NCBI RefSeq assembly: GCF_016917355.1
Contig: NZ_CP070304.1
Location: 1,612,001 to 1,676,000, forward strand
Source of the DNA: Glaciimonas sp. PAMC28666
Lineage (GTDB): Bacteria; Pseudomonadota; Gammaproteobacteria; Burkholderiales; Burkholderiaceae_D
Reading direction: 5' to 3'
DNA: 64,000 nt
In this document: in pieces, positions 1 to 13,367 of the stretch
Layout: each line of letters begins with the position of its first letter
Position numbering within the stretch: position 1 is the stretch's first letter
Position numbers and translations under genes: made by a program
The notes under the pieces: generated by a model
The model's input: the letters and a program-made list of their open reading frames with translations, nothing else
What the model was told of the DNA's origin: nothing
Database searches by the model: none

Positions 1-899
1 CCATAGTTAACCCGGATGGCAACACCTTCTCCCGCGAGTGCAGCAACGCCGTAATCACGCGCCAGTTGAATCACTTCGGTGGCGCTAATCCCGCACACCT
101 CTGCGACCCTTGCTGGCGGCCATTCGAGCGCGCGCTCCTTGAGCTTATCGAAGCCCAGGGTATGCTCTGCAATATAGGCATGGTCCAGCAAATTCTCCAC
201 AATCAGAACATGCATCATTCCAAGCGCCAGCGCTGCATCGGTTCCCGGCAGCAAAGCAATATGTTGATGGCATTTTTCTGCCGTTAGCGAACGGTACGGA
301 TCAATCGCGATCAGCTTGGCGCCCTGACGTTTCGCGGACTGTATGCGCATCCATAAATGCAGATTGGAAGCAATAGGATTACCGCCCCAAATCACAATCA
401 GTTTGGCATTTTGAAATTGCTCGAGGTCCGTTCCGATGCGTGCACCAATCGTATATTTGTAACCGGTGCCGCCAGCCGCCGCGCAGATGGTACGGTCCAG
501 CAGGGATGCCCCTATCCGGTTAAAAAACCGCATCGACATTGATTCACTTTGAACCAGTCCCATGGTGCCTGCGTAGCTGTAAGGCAGTATCGCCTGCGGA
601 TCACGCGCTGCGATTTCGCCCAATCGGGCGGCGATGGTGCCTAAGGCTTCATCCCAACTGATACGGATAAACTTGCCCTCTCCTTTGGCACCGACCCGCT
701 TCATTGGGTGCAGCAATCGATCTTTGTGATAGGTCCGTTCGGTGTACCGCGAGACCTTGGTGCACAGTACACCAGCGGTACTTGGATGATCGGGATCTCC
801 GCGCACCTCAGTGGCCACGCCGTCCTGAACAGTCACCAGCAGTGCACAGGTATCGGGGCAATCATGCGGACAGGCCCCGCGAAAAGTAGTTGTAGTCAT
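1..899 (-). CDS. Molybdopterin-dependent oxidoreductase, N-terminal part (runs off the window edge)
   Basis: The reading frame starts at the ATG whose complement is at 897-899 and stays open to base 1, giving about 299 residues. The N-terminus carries CPHDCPDTC followed by a fourth cysteine in VLCTK, the [4Fe-4S] ligand pattern of the DMSO reductase/formate dehydrogenase superfamily. Further on come AAAGGTGYKY and IVIWGGNP, typical of the molybdopterin-binding part. Family members are about 700 residues, so more than half is missing, including the dinucleotide-binding domain. The substrate cannot be told from this part; the family includes assimilatory nitrate reductases, formate dehydrogenases and biotin-sulfoxide-like reductases. 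No Tat signal is visible, which suggests a cytoplasmic enzyme. Confidence 0.85.
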   Translation of the reverse strand, partial: MTTTTFRGACPHDCPDTCALLVTVQDGVATEVRGDPDHPSTAGVLCTKVSRYTERTYHKDRLLHPMKRVGAKGEGKFIRISWDEALGTIAARLGEIAARDPQAILPYSYAGTMGLVQSESMSMRFFNRIGASLLDRTICAAAGGTGYKYTIGARIGTDLEQFQNAKLIVIWGGNPIASNLHLWMRIQSAKRQGAKLIAIDPYRSLTAEKCHQHIALLPGTDAALALGMMHVLIVENLLDHAYIAEHTLGFDKLKERALEWPPARVAEVCGISATEVIQLARDYGVAALAGEGVAIRVNY

Positions 900-948
900 G
901 ATCTCTTGAGGCCAATCGTTTATTAAACTGCGGCCTGGCCGCGAATAT

Positions 949-2151
949 CTACTTCATTGAAATTGGAGCAACCGGATCAATCAGGCGCATCATGAAGGCT
1001 TCACATTGTGCGACCTGTTCAAGAGCGACGAATTCATTCGGACGATGGGCCTGTTCGATATTGCCAGGACCGCACACAACCGTTGGAATACCCGCGCGCT
1101 GAAAGAGGCCCGCTTCGGTCCCGTACGAGACCGCACCGGTGGTGGTGTTGCGCGACAATGAAGCCGCTAGCTGCACGATGGCATCATGTTCTTTGGTATT
1201 GAGGCCCGGCGCGGATGCCAGCCATTCAAAGGCAATTTTTGCATTTGGTTCAATCCGCTGCATTTCGGGCAAAAGATTCGCGGCAAAGTCCTGCACTTCC
1301 TGATACAACCGACCAGCGTCAACTCCAGGCATGGTGCGCGCTTCAAAATCGAAAGCGCATTCTTTAGGAACGATATTCGACGCCAGACCGCCGCGTATCA
1401 AACCGGTTTGCATGGTTGTGTACGGCACCGTGAATCCATAATCTCGGGTCTCGAGTTGTGCAAAACGGTCAGCCATTTGCCGAATATAAACGATGATCCG
1501 CGCCGCATATTCGATCGCGTTGACACCCATGGTGGTGTAACTGGAATGTGCTTCGCGTCCAGTGATGCAACAGCGGAATCGGTTGGTTCCTTTGTGCGCG
1601 ATGATCGGTTGCATTGAGGTCGGCTCACCCACGATGCACCCCGCCGGTTTGAGCCCGAGTTCCTGCAAATCCTTGATGAGGCCCTGCACGCCAATGCACC
1701 CTACTTCTTCGTCGTACGATAAGGCAAAATGTAACGGCGCGTCCATATCAGCAGCAAGAAATTTCGGTGCGAGCGCCAGCGCAGTGGCAATATAGCTCTT
1801 CATGTCGGCTGACCCACGACCGTATATCAAACCGTCTTTGATGGTCGCTTTGAATGGATCGGTATCCCAGGCCTGTCCCTCCACCGGCACCACATCGGTG
1901 TGCCCCGATAGAATCAAACCGGGTTTTTTACCTTGTCCCAAAGTGGCAAACAGATTTGCTTTTTTACCCGTCGCGTCATACGTCAGTCGTGATGTAACCC
2001 CTAATCCAGCCAAATAATCGCGGGTCCATTCAATCAAACCTAAATTCGAATCGCGGGACACTGTAGGGAAAGCAATCAGTCGTTCGATCATGGCCAAAAC
2101 GTCGGCGGATGGCTGAAGCAGTGCTGCGGAAATCGGAGTCGTACTGTTCAT
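949..2151 (-). CDS. argE: Acetylornithine deacetylase (M20 peptidase family)
   Basis: This 400-residue protein matches the ArgE/DapE branch of the M20 metallopeptidases. Visible metal-site motifs are SGHTDVVPVEG, GRGSADMKSY and the DEEVGC glutamate pair, with IVGEPTSM and the late CGPGNIEQAHRPNE segment that is characteristic of ArgE. The enzyme hydrolyses N-acetylornithine to ornithine and acetate in the cytoplasm. The gene is divergent from an MHS-family transporter at 2417, and a second M20 enzyme lies at 3848. That context leaves open a catabolic role on another N-acylated amino acid. Length is normal for the family (about 385-400). Confidence 0.85.
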   Translation of the reverse strand: MNSTTPISAALLQPSADVLAMIERLIAFPTVSRDSNLGLIEWTRDYLAGLGVTSRLTYDATGKKANLFATLGQGKKPGLILSGHTDVVPVEGQAWDTDPFKATIKDGLIYGRGSADMKSYIATALALAPKFLAADMDAPLHFALSYDEEVGCIGVQGLIKDLQELGLKPAGCIVGEPTSMQPIIAHKGTNRFRCCITGREAHSSYTTMGVNAIEYAARIIVYIRQMADRFAQLETRDYGFTVPYTTMQTGLIRGGLASNIVPKECAFDFEARTMPGVDAGRLYQEVQDFAANLLPEMQRIEPNAKIAFEWLASAPGLNTKEHDAIVQLAASLSRNTTTGAVSYGTEAGLFQRAGIPTVVCGPGNIEQAHRPNEFVALEQVAQCEAFMMRLIDPVAPISMK

Positions 2152-2416
2152 GGTGTTCCTTTGGTGATCGCTAATCTTCGACGGCAGCTACGACAGCATG
2201 ATCGACGGCGCGTGCGAAGGATTAACGCAGGGATGACAAAAGATTGCATAAAGGCATGCAATTTACATGCCTATTTATACAAACTCGTTTACTATATTTA
2301 GCGATGCATATACTTTGAACTTAAGAATCTTACCTTTGTTTGGAAGGTTTCGCCTGCAGCGTGCTGAACTGGTCAACTCACAATCGCAAATAACAAGTCA
2401 TATCACAGGACTCCCG

Positions 2417-3703
2417 ATGATCATCCAAGAAAAAAGCCCCGCATCCGTCGTACCGGACCATCATCCACAAACCTGGCGCGCCGTCATTTCGTCCTCCATT
2501 GGCAATGCGCTGGAATGGTTTGATGTACTTATTTATAGCGCATTTGCCGTTACGATAGCCAAGCTATTCTTCCCCACCGCCAATCAGACAGTATCGCTAT
2601 TAATTACTTTTGCGACCTTTGGTGTTTCGTTTTTTATGCGCCCACTTGGTGCAGTGATACTTGGCGCATACTCAGACCGCGTTGGGCGTAAGGCTGCTTT
2701 AACGTTTTCCATCATGCTGATGATGATCGGCACCCTCATGATTGCGATCATGCCGACATATGCCAGCATCGGTTTGTGGGCACCCGCCGGGATTGTGTTA
2801 GCGCGATTGATTCAAGGGTTCTCTGCCGGTGGCGAATTTGGTAGTTCAACCGCTTTTCTGGTCGAGCATGCACCACATCGACGCGGATTTTTTTCCAGCT
2901 GGCAGGTCGCCAGTCAAGGGCTGAGTATTCTACTGGCAGCCGCTTTTGGCGCAGTGCTGTCATCCCAGTTATCGACTGAACAATTAGAAGGATGGGGATG
3001 GCGTTTGCCGTTTTTGTTCGGCTTGCTCATCGGACCGGCCGGCTATTACATCCGCAGAAATCTTGAAGAATCACCAGAATTTGCGGCAGCCAGCGCAACC
3101 AGCACGCCATTGAGCGACATTATGACGTTTCAAAAAGAACGTCTTTTGATTGGCACGGGCAGCGTCATCATGGCAACTGTGTCGGTATATCTGGTTATTT
3201 ACATGCCGACGTACGCGGTAAAACAGCTCGGCATGACGTCAGCGGCTTCATTTAGCGCAACGATCATGGCTGGTGTCATTATGATGTTGTTCTCACCGCT
3301 CGTCGGTCATCTTTCGGATAAATACGGCAGGACGCCGTTTATGCTGGCAAGCAGCATCCTGTTTGTCATCCTGACATATCCGTTATTCTCCTATCTGTCG
3401 ACGCATCCAAGCTTTGTAAATTTACTGGTGGTTCAGGGCATCATTGGCATTTTGATGACGATGTATTTTGCGTCCATGCCCGCACTGCTCTCGGATATCT
3501 TTCCGGTCCAAACGCGCGGCACTGGCATGTCGCTTTGCTATAACATTGCCGTTATGATTTTTGGCGGATTTGCGGGCATGACCATCACTTGGTTGATCGC
3601 AGCGACGGAGAACAAACTGGCAGTCACTTTTTATGTCATTGCTGGCGCAATTCTCAGTGTGATCGCCACGCTGGCTGCACGCTATAGATTACGTCTACGT
3701 TGA
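2417..3703 (+). CDS. MFS transporter of the metabolite:H+ symporter (ProP/KgtP-like) family
   Basis: A 428-residue polytopic membrane protein. The N-terminal SSSIGNALEWFDVLIY motif, the GAYSDRVGRKAAL loop between helices 2 and 3, and the QGFSAGGEFG motif are signatures of the MHS family, which imports organic acids, proline or betaine with protons. The frame is open upstream to 2267, but the 50 extra residues do not look like family sequence, and an AGGA sits just before the ATG at 2417, so I chose that start. A U-tract hairpin follows at 3769. Placed between two M20 deacylases, it may import the N-acyl amino acid they cleave; that is inference. Confidence 0.85.
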   Translation: MIIQEKSPASVVPDHHPQTWRAVISSSIGNALEWFDVLIYSAFAVTIAKLFFPTANQTVSLLITFATFGVSFFMRPLGAVILGAYSDRVGRKAALTFSIMLMMIGTLMIAIMPTYASIGLWAPAGIVLARLIQGFSAGGEFGSSTAFLVEHAPHRRGFFSSWQVASQGLSILLAAAFGAVLSSQLSTEQLEGWGWRLPFLFGLLIGPAGYYIRRNLEESPEFAAASATSTPLSDIMTFQKERLLIGTGSVIMATVSVYLVIYMPTYAVKQLGMTSAASFSATIMAGVIMMLFSPLVGHLSDKYGRTPFMLASSILFVILTYPLFSYLSTHPSFVNLLVVQGIIGILMTMYFASMPALLSDIFPVQTRGTGMSLCYNIAVMIFGGFAGMTITWLIAATENKLAVTFYVIAGAILSVIATLAARYRLRLR

Positions 3704-3768
3704 TTTTTGTTACGAAGATTGCCGTTATCCATAATAGTTTCCGAGAAGTGAATAAAAACTGACTACCG

Positions 3769-3801
3769 CCGGTACTTGCTTTTGCCAGTATCGGTTTTTT
3801 T
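3769..3801 (+). terminator. Rho-independent terminator after the MHS transporter
   Basis: An 8-bp stem (CCGGTACT with AGTATCGG, one G-U pair) closes a short loop and runs straight into eight T residues. It lies between the transporter stop (3703) and the next gene start (3848). Confidence 0.7.
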
Positions 3802-3847
3802 ATATGTTCTAATCTAGCCTTAGACATTACCATCATGTGGAGAAACC

Positions 3848-5044
3848 ATGAAATTGATCGAACCGATTATCAAGTTTCAGTCTGAAATTCAAGCGATCCG
3901 GCGCGACTTGCATGCGCATCCAGAGCTTTGTTATAACGAGCAGCGCACCGCTGACGTCGTGGCCGAAAAATTAACGGAATGGAACATTCCAGTGATACGC
4001 GGAATGGGCATCACCGGCGTCGTTGGCGTTTTAAAAAAGGGCAGCGGTGAACGCGCCATCGGCCTGCGCGCCGATATGGATGCGCTACCGGTACAAGAAT
4101 TGAACAAGTTCGCGCACGCCTCCCGCCACGAGGGAAAAATGCACGCATGTGGTCACGACGGTCATACCGCCATGTTGTTAGGCGCTGCGCGCCATTTATC
4201 CTTGCATGGTGATTTCGACGGCACCGTTTACCTGATTTTTCAGCCGGCCGAAGAAGGCGGTGCCGGCGCGCAAAGAATGATCGATGACGGGCTATTCGAG
4301 CAATGCCCGATGGAAGCAGTATTTGGGATGCATAATTGGCCTGGGATGACTGCCGGACAGTTCGGTGTCACACCTGGGCCGATGATGGCGTCGAGCAATG
4401 AGTTTGAAGTCATCGTCAAAGGTAAGGGATCTCATGCGGCACAGCCGCACAAGAGCGTCGATCCCGTAATGATCGCAGTCCAGATCGCCCAAAGCTGGCA
4501 AACGATCGTGGCCCGCAACATCAACCCAAACGACTCTGCAGTTTTATCGATCACACAAATACACTCTGGAAGCGCAACCAATGTGATCCCGGATGAAGCG
4601 ACGTTGATCGGCACAGTACGTACATTTTCAGTTGATGTCCTCGACTTAATCGAAGAACGCATGCGCGACATCGCCCATCACACCGGCGCAGCATTTGGTG
4701 CCGAAATAGACTTTCGCTTCCATCGAAATTATCCGCCATTGGTCAATCACCCAAAAGAAACGGCGATCGCTGTCTCGGTAATGCAGGCAATGTCTGGCAT
4801 CGACAACGTTAATGCAACGGTTGAACCGACAATGGGGGCAGAAGACTTTGCCTTCATGTTGCAGAATAAACCAGGTTGCTACGTCTTTCTCGGTAACGGC
4901 TCGGGCGATCATCGCGACGGCGGTCATGGTCTCGGCCCTTGCAATTTACACAATGCAAGCTATGATTTCAACGATGACTTGCTACCGATTGGGGCGAGCT
5001 ACTGGGTCAATTTAAGCGAAACGTATCTTAAAACTGCTCAATGA
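3848..5044 (+). CDS. M20 family amidohydrolase (hippurate hydrolase / N-acyl amino acid amidohydrolase)
   Basis: A 398-residue member of the HipO/aminoacylase-like M20D family. Visible motifs are the N-terminal RRDLHAHPELCYNE, RADMDALPVQE, the metal ligands in HACGHDGHTAM, the catalytic glutamates in PAEEGGAGA, and the C-terminal MGAEDFAFML. Enzymes of this family remove acyl groups (benzoyl, acetyl, indole acyl) from amino acids; the exact substrate is not evident. GGAG is well spaced before the ATG. A preceding terminator suggests its own promoter, despite the neighbouring transporter and ArgE-like gene. Confidence 0.85.
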   Translation: MKLIEPIIKFQSEIQAIRRDLHAHPELCYNEQRTADVVAEKLTEWNIPVIRGMGITGVVGVLKKGSGERAIGLRADMDALPVQELNKFAHASRHEGKMHACGHDGHTAMLLGAARHLSLHGDFDGTVYLIFQPAEEGGAGAQRMIDDGLFEQCPMEAVFGMHNWPGMTAGQFGVTPGPMMASSNEFEVIVKGKGSHAAQPHKSVDPVMIAVQIAQSWQTIVARNINPNDSAVLSITQIHSGSATNVIPDEATLIGTVRTFSVDVLDLIEERMRDIAHHTGAAFGAEIDFRFHRNYPPLVNHPKETAIAVSVMQAMSGIDNVNATVEPTMGAEDFAFMLQNKPGCYVFLGNGSGDHRDGGHGLGPCNLHNASYDFNDDLLPIGASYWVNLSETYLKTAQ

Positions 5045-5400
5045 GTCATTGGCGTCTGTTAAATCTGGATAGCGTAAAGATTAAAGTAAGGACTAAATCT
5101 CCGCGTCGGTGACTTCAATCCAGCAAGATCGGGATCTCGGATGGTTTTATCCTGCGTCGAAGACTGGGACTGGCTTTCAACAACAGGCGGCGAGAGCGTA
5201 TGGCCAGTGCTGTCGGTGTAGGTTTGCGACACTTCCATTTGCTTATTCAGCAGCAATGTCGATTTTGAACTATTATTTAGGTCCATTACTTAAATGGCTC
5301 ACGCAGCCGTGCTCTGAGTGACCATTTAAATGCACAGTCCTGGTCGAACATCACCTGCTTCTTATTACCTGCTTCTTATATTTCTTTGTTGAAAGTCTTT
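5045..5400. other. Intergenic region with an inverted repeat
   Basis: I find no credible gene in these 356 bases; the short frames here have no family-like sequence. There is a hairpin-forming inverted repeat around 5285-5330 (TTAAATGG-CTCA paired with TGAG-TGA-CCATTTAA) and two short direct copies of a CCTGCTTCTTAT element at about 5353-5380, just before pagL. Confidence 0.5.
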
Positions 5401-5958
5401 ATGCAAAAAAAACAAATGGGTTTAAAAATCCTTACGATCGGATGCTTATTCGCCGGTGTACAAGCGGCAAATGCGGTCAACTACACGCCTGACTCTGCTT
5501 CTCTTGAGGTTGGTACCGGAAATAAAAGCCAATTTGTTCGCGCAGCGACTCAGTGGGACTGGGGAAGCAGATGGTGGCAATCGAACGGTACTCATATCAG
5601 CGGTTACTGGGATTTGAGTTTGGCTGAGTTCCGGGAAAATCAATATCAAAATGTGCCAGGACAGCAGAAAAAATTGACTGATGTGGGCTTCACCCCTGTT
5701 TTTCGTTTTGAACGGGACGATAAAAAAGGTTTGTATGCGGAAGCCGGGGTAGGCGTACATCTGATGTCTCACCTATACGATAACAATAGTCGTCGCTTTT
5801 CTACCGCATTTGAATTCGGTGATCATATCGGTGCCGGTTATGTATTCAGCAATGGTCTGGATCTGGGCCTGAAGTTGCAGCATTTCTCGAACGGCAGCAT
5901 CAAGGAGCCAAACAGCGGAGCAAATTTTGCTGTGGTCCGTGCTGCTTATCATTTCTAA
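5401..5958 (+). CDS. pagL: PagL-type lipid A 3-O-deacylase
   Basis: A 185-residue outer-membrane beta-barrel protein with a signal peptide (cleavage probably after the ANA near residue 25) and a C-terminal aromatic residue. The HFSNGS block at residues 161-166 matches the PagL catalytic His/Ser motif; PagL removes the 3-O-linked acyl chain from lipid A. The frame extends to a TTG at 5386, but the ATG at 5401 gives a standard signal peptide. The position aligning with the Glu of the Pseudomonas catalytic triad (14 residues after the His) is Asn175 here. A terminator follows. It is the only gene of this kind in the window. Confidence 0.8.
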   Translation: MQKKQMGLKILTIGCLFAGVQAANAVNYTPDSASLEVGTGNKSQFVRAATQWDWGSRWWQSNGTHISGYWDLSLAEFRENQYQNVPGQQKKLTDVGFTPVFRFERDDKKGLYAEAGVGVHLMSHLYDNNSRRFSTAFEFGDHIGAGYVFSNGLDLGLKLQHFSNGSIKEPNSGANFAVVRAAYHF

Positions 5959-6024
5959 TCCTGCGTTAACGCCAAGGTAAACTCTTTGACTTGAGCTAGG
6001 TTACGGAATTTATCAGTATCAGAA

Positions 6025-6056
6025 GGTCGCTCCCGGTCGGGTTAGCGGCCTTTTTT
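6025..6056 (+). terminator. Terminator after pagL
   Basis: A GGTCGCT/AGCGGCC stem with a GC-rich interior is followed by six T residues. It lies 66 bases after the pagL stop. Confidence 0.65.
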
Positions 6057-6300
6057 GTCTTTTTAAACCTTAGAAATGTGCTGTCGCCCTTAAATAACAG
6101 ACTTACGGTGCTGGAAGTGTACTTCGGTATTGCAGATTGTTTTGGATTGTTTTGATTTCTGTGGGACAGCATCAATACCAGCGACACAGTTTTTATAAAC
6201 CGGCGTCGTGAAAATGAAAAAAATTGATCGCATGGTTCAATTTGGCGTTTCCGTATAGGTGCCGTGCTGCAAGATAAGTGCTAAATCGATTCCACCAAGC

Positions 6301-6336
6301 AAAAACCCTCCCCGATTTCTCGGAGAGGGTTTTCTA
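6301..6336 (-). terminator. Rho-independent terminator of the rRNA operon
   Basis: On the minus strand a fully paired 12-bp stem (AACCCTCTCCGA with TCGGGGAGGGTT, one G-U pair) closed by a GAAA tetraloop precedes a run of T residues, immediately after the 5S gene. Confidence 0.9.
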
Positions 6337-6342
6337 ATAAGA

Positions 6343-6457
6343 GCCTGACGATGACCTACTTTCACACTGGTTGCAGCACTATCATCGGCGCAAAGTCGTT
6401 TCACGGTCCTGTTCGGGATGGGAAGGGGTGGTACCAACTCGCTATGGTCATCAGGCA
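6343..6457 (-). rRNA. rrf: 5S ribosomal RNA
   Basis: The minus strand begins TGCCTGATGACC and ends GGTCATCGTCAGGC, which pair as 5S helix I. The internal GTTGGTACCACCCCTTCCC and CCGAACAGGACC segments are betaproteobacterial 5S sequence. Ends are set by the helix and are accurate to a few bases. Confidence 0.95.
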
Positions 6458-6626
6458 TAAACTGTAGTGTCATTTGTTCCCAATAGGGCAACAAACAACG
6501 CAATCTAGAAGAAGTAAAGGTCTTGTTTCTTGTGCGATGCTGACAAGGGTATGTCGGCACCGCACTGGGTATGATTGCACTTTTCAGGCAAACACATATC
6601 TCATTAGCTTACCCACAACCTGCTAA

Positions 6627-9515
<2,889 letters not shown>

Positions 9516-9882
9516 GTTAGCTTCTAAACGCGTTCACGCTTAAAAACCGGTCATAGTATTATTACTTATGAGTATTACTTTAGCGTTTGCCGTATCCAAA
9601 GTGTTTTCGCATTTGTCTGCAACTATTACTAGCGCAGACTCTTTTGAGAACTCTTTAATACTTTTTTGATTTGATACAATCATACCCATCCACAATGCTG
9701 TCGCACTGCGGACGAATTCTTTACTTCTTCTAAATTGTTAAAGAACAAACAGCCAATGATCGTCTAAAGATCAAACCTAAATCCCTTTTTATTTCACCCT
9801 ATAACGCGCATGAAATACTGACTTAGGTTTGATTTTTACTTCTACTGATTGCCCCTGCGTTGTGCCGGGTCAAACGTAAATA
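9516..9882 (-). other. tRNA-Ala to 23S internal transcribed spacer
   Basis: No gene is present. On the minus strand the spacer carries a boxA-type antitermination sequence (TGTTCTTTAACA, 9736-9747). Next to 23S, GCTAA before the 5' end pairs with TTAGC after the 3' end, lengthening the 23S processing helix. Confidence 0.75.
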
Positions 9883-9958
9883 TGGTGGAGGCTAACGGGA
9901 TCGAACCGATGACCCCCTGCTTGCAAAGCAGGTGCTCTCCCAGCTGAGCTAAGCCCCC
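9883..9958 (-). tRNA. tRNA-Ala (anticodon TGC)
   Basis: A 76-base cloverleaf on the minus strand starting GGGGGCTTAGCTC and ending CCTCCACCA, so CCA is encoded. The anticodon arm contains CTTTGCAAG (TGC). It is the second of two tRNAs in the 16S-23S spacer. Confidence 0.97.
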
Positions 9959-9979
9959 ATAAATCGTACATCTATCACG

Positions 9980-10056
9980 TGGTGGGTCTGGTTGGGCTCG
10001 AACCAACGACCCCCGCGTTATCAACACGGTGCTCTAACCAACTGAGCTACAGACCC
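9980..10056 (-). tRNA. tRNA-Ile (anticodon GAT)
   Basis: A 77-base cloverleaf on the minus strand starting GGGTCTGTAGCTC and ending CAGACCCACCA, with encoded CCA and anticodon GAT. Together with tRNA-Ala it forms the usual proteobacterial rrn spacer pair. Confidence 0.97.
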
Positions 10057-10107
10057 GTCCTGATTAGCACCTACCTAATGATGACTGTTCTTCTTCTAAC
10101 TAACACA

Positions 10108-10137
10108 CCGATAAGTGTGGACGCTTAATGTCCGTGC
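10108..10137 (-). other. 3' half of the pre-16S processing stem
   Basis: GATAAGTGTGGACGCTTAATG (plus strand) in the 16S trailer is complementary, with two G-U pairs, to the leader segment at 11843-11872. Flanking bases extend the pairing past an internal loop (TGCAC with GTGCA). The helix loops out the whole 16S and is the expected RNase III site. Confidence 0.75.
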
Positions 10138-10143
10138 AAACTC

Positions 10144-11679
<1,536 letters not shown>

Positions 11680-11842
11680 AATCTCTGTTTTGTGGCATTG
11701 CTGCCTAGCATCGCTGCTATCGCTCACTCAAAATACTGACAGGCTACTTCTCAGATTTGACTCTGCGAAATATCCTATTTTTCTTCTTTTGTGAACATTT
11801 AATGTTTTAAGTTATACGCAAATCACCGAAGCAATTAACGCT

Positions 11843-11872
11843 GCACTTTCATTAAACGCCCACACTTATCGG
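11843..11872 (-). other. 5' half of the pre-16S processing stem
   Basis: Leader segment complementary to 10108-10137; see that entry. It sits between boxA and the mature 16S 5' end. Confidence 0.75.
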
Positions 11873-11878
11873 CTGTTA

Positions 11879-11891
11879 ATTGTTAAAGAAC
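11879..11891 (-). promoter_or_regulatory. boxA antitermination site in the rrn leader
   Basis: The minus strand reads GTTCTTTAACAAT, matching the boxA consensus bound by NusB/NusE, upstream of the 16S processing stem. A second copy precedes 23S at 9736-9747. Confidence 0.8.
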
Positions 11892-11967
11892 TGTCTCTGT
11901 TTTGCGTCACACCGTAGTGTTCGCAGCACCAACAAATCGTTTTGTTTGTCAGCAGCAGAGAGATGAG

Positions 11968-12035
11968 ATTATGTAGCGTTTCGAGCTTTTCGTCAACTTC
12001 TTTTTAAATCATTTTTTTCAACAATTTAAAACCAA
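11968..12035 (-). promoter_or_regulatory. rRNA operon promoter with UP-like element
   Basis: On the minus strand TTGACG (11991-11996) and CATAAT (11968-11973) are separated by exactly 17 bases. Upstream, 12001-12035 is almost pure A/T with A and T runs, as expected of an UP element. The distance to the mature 16S end is about 290 bases, which leaves room for the boxA leader. Confidence 0.8.
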
Positions 12036-12204
12036 ATCAACTCCTTCTACCACTCAAAACACCCCACTTTACAACCTCGTTCCATCGTCCACTTCGCCCT
12101 CAAAACCGCTTGCGCTGTTTCGTGTATTTCGCGTCGTTTTCAACAGAGGCCGAACTATAGCAACACATCCCTAAGCTGGCAAGCGCTTTTTAAACTAAAT
12201 TAAA

Positions 12205-13188
12205 TTATCTTTTTTTATCCAGATCCCAGCGCACTATTGACTCCCCGCTGGCCGCCTTTCTCGGCGCCGGACGGAAGGCGTGTCCATAGATGATTTCGAA
12301 CGTCAACGGCAATTTTCCGTCGGCTCTGCGGGTCGCCTCAATAGCATCCACCACGCGCTTCCAAGCCGCACGCCCAATAAGAGAGCGTTTTCGCGTCGCC
12401 AAAGGATTGCCACCGAAAGATTTCACATCAGCGAGGAGTTTCTGCACCGTATCGTAGGTAACGGTGATCGTTTCCATATCCATGACCGGGGTCGAGAAAC
12501 CTACGTTCACCAGCATGTCGCCAAAGTCATGCATATCAACGAACGGCAATATGTGCGCGGCATCATAATCCGCCGCAGAAAAGGCGCTGCGCAACTCTTT
12601 GAAGGTATCCGGACCGAAACAAGAAAACATCAGTAGCCCATCGACTTTCAATACGCGTCGCCACTCTGCAAACACGCGGTCTGGTTGTGGATGCCAATGA
12701 AGCGCCAGATTGGACCATACCAAATCGACGACATCCTGCGCTAGCGGCAGCGCTGCGAAATCCCCGCAGAGTAAATCTGCCTCCAGGCTGTTGCTCTTAA
12801 TAGGGAGCCACTTTTTCAGGAGTCTATTTATTGAGGACTGCGCGACCTGTTTCTGGTCCTGGGCCGCCGACACCATACCAAACGATGCATCGAGGCCTAA
12901 AATACGTGCCTGCGCGAAACGCTGCTGGAGCGTATATATATCCGGCCCATCGCCACACCCGGCATCTAATACGCGCTCTGGTGAAATTTTCACCAGCGCT
13001 AAGCGCTCGTGCATGCGCGTTGATATTTCGCGACGCATAAATTCCGACTCCCGTACTCGGGACGGCTCCGCGAATAATGCACGCACCCGATGACCATCTA
13101 TAGGGGCGCTGGATGCCGTGTCGTTAAGCGCGTCAGCCGATGGCGCATTCGATAACGCCGATGAGGGATAGGAGGGAGAAATTGGCAT
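12205..13188 (-). CDS. bioC: Malonyl-ACP O-methyltransferase (biotin biosynthesis)
   Basis: A 327-residue SAM-dependent methyltransferase. The SAM-binding glycine motif VLDAGCGDGPD, the acidic GLDAS after strand 2, and the SNLALHWHPQPDRVFAEW region match BioC, which methylates malonyl-ACP to start pimelate synthesis for biotin. The N-terminal VRALFAEPSRVRESEFMRREI is the usual Burkholderiales BioC start region and is preceded by about 30 low-complexity residues, so a later start is possible. It stands alone here, divergent from comF, without other bio genes nearby. The rRNA operon promoter lies just downstream on the same strand. Confidence 0.8.
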   Translation of the reverse strand: MPISPSYPSSALSNAPSADALNDTASSAPIDGHRVRALFAEPSRVRESEFMRREISTRMHERLALVKISPERVLDAGCGDGPDIYTLQQRFAQARILGLDASFGMVSAAQDQKQVAQSSINRLLKKWLPIKSNSLEADLLCGDFAALPLAQDVVDLVWSNLALHWHPQPDRVFAEWRRVLKVDGLLMFSCFGPDTFKELRSAFSAADYDAAHILPFVDMHDFGDMLVNVGFSTPVMDMETITVTYDTVQKLLADVKSFGGNPLATRKRSLIGRAAWKRVVDAIEATRRADGKLPLTFEIIYGHAFRPAPRKAASGESIVRWDLDKKR

Positions 13189-13367
13189 TAAATTCTGTCA
13201 CTTATATATATATGAGATGCGATGAAAGGCGACTAATACGACGGAACGCAATGAAATGCGATAATCACCCTAGTTTACACCGTTGCAAAATTGCGCGGTG
13301 CGCGTGACATCACGTGCTCCGTAGTTATATACATACGCATTCCGCACAAAGAGACGCTCCTCTATTA

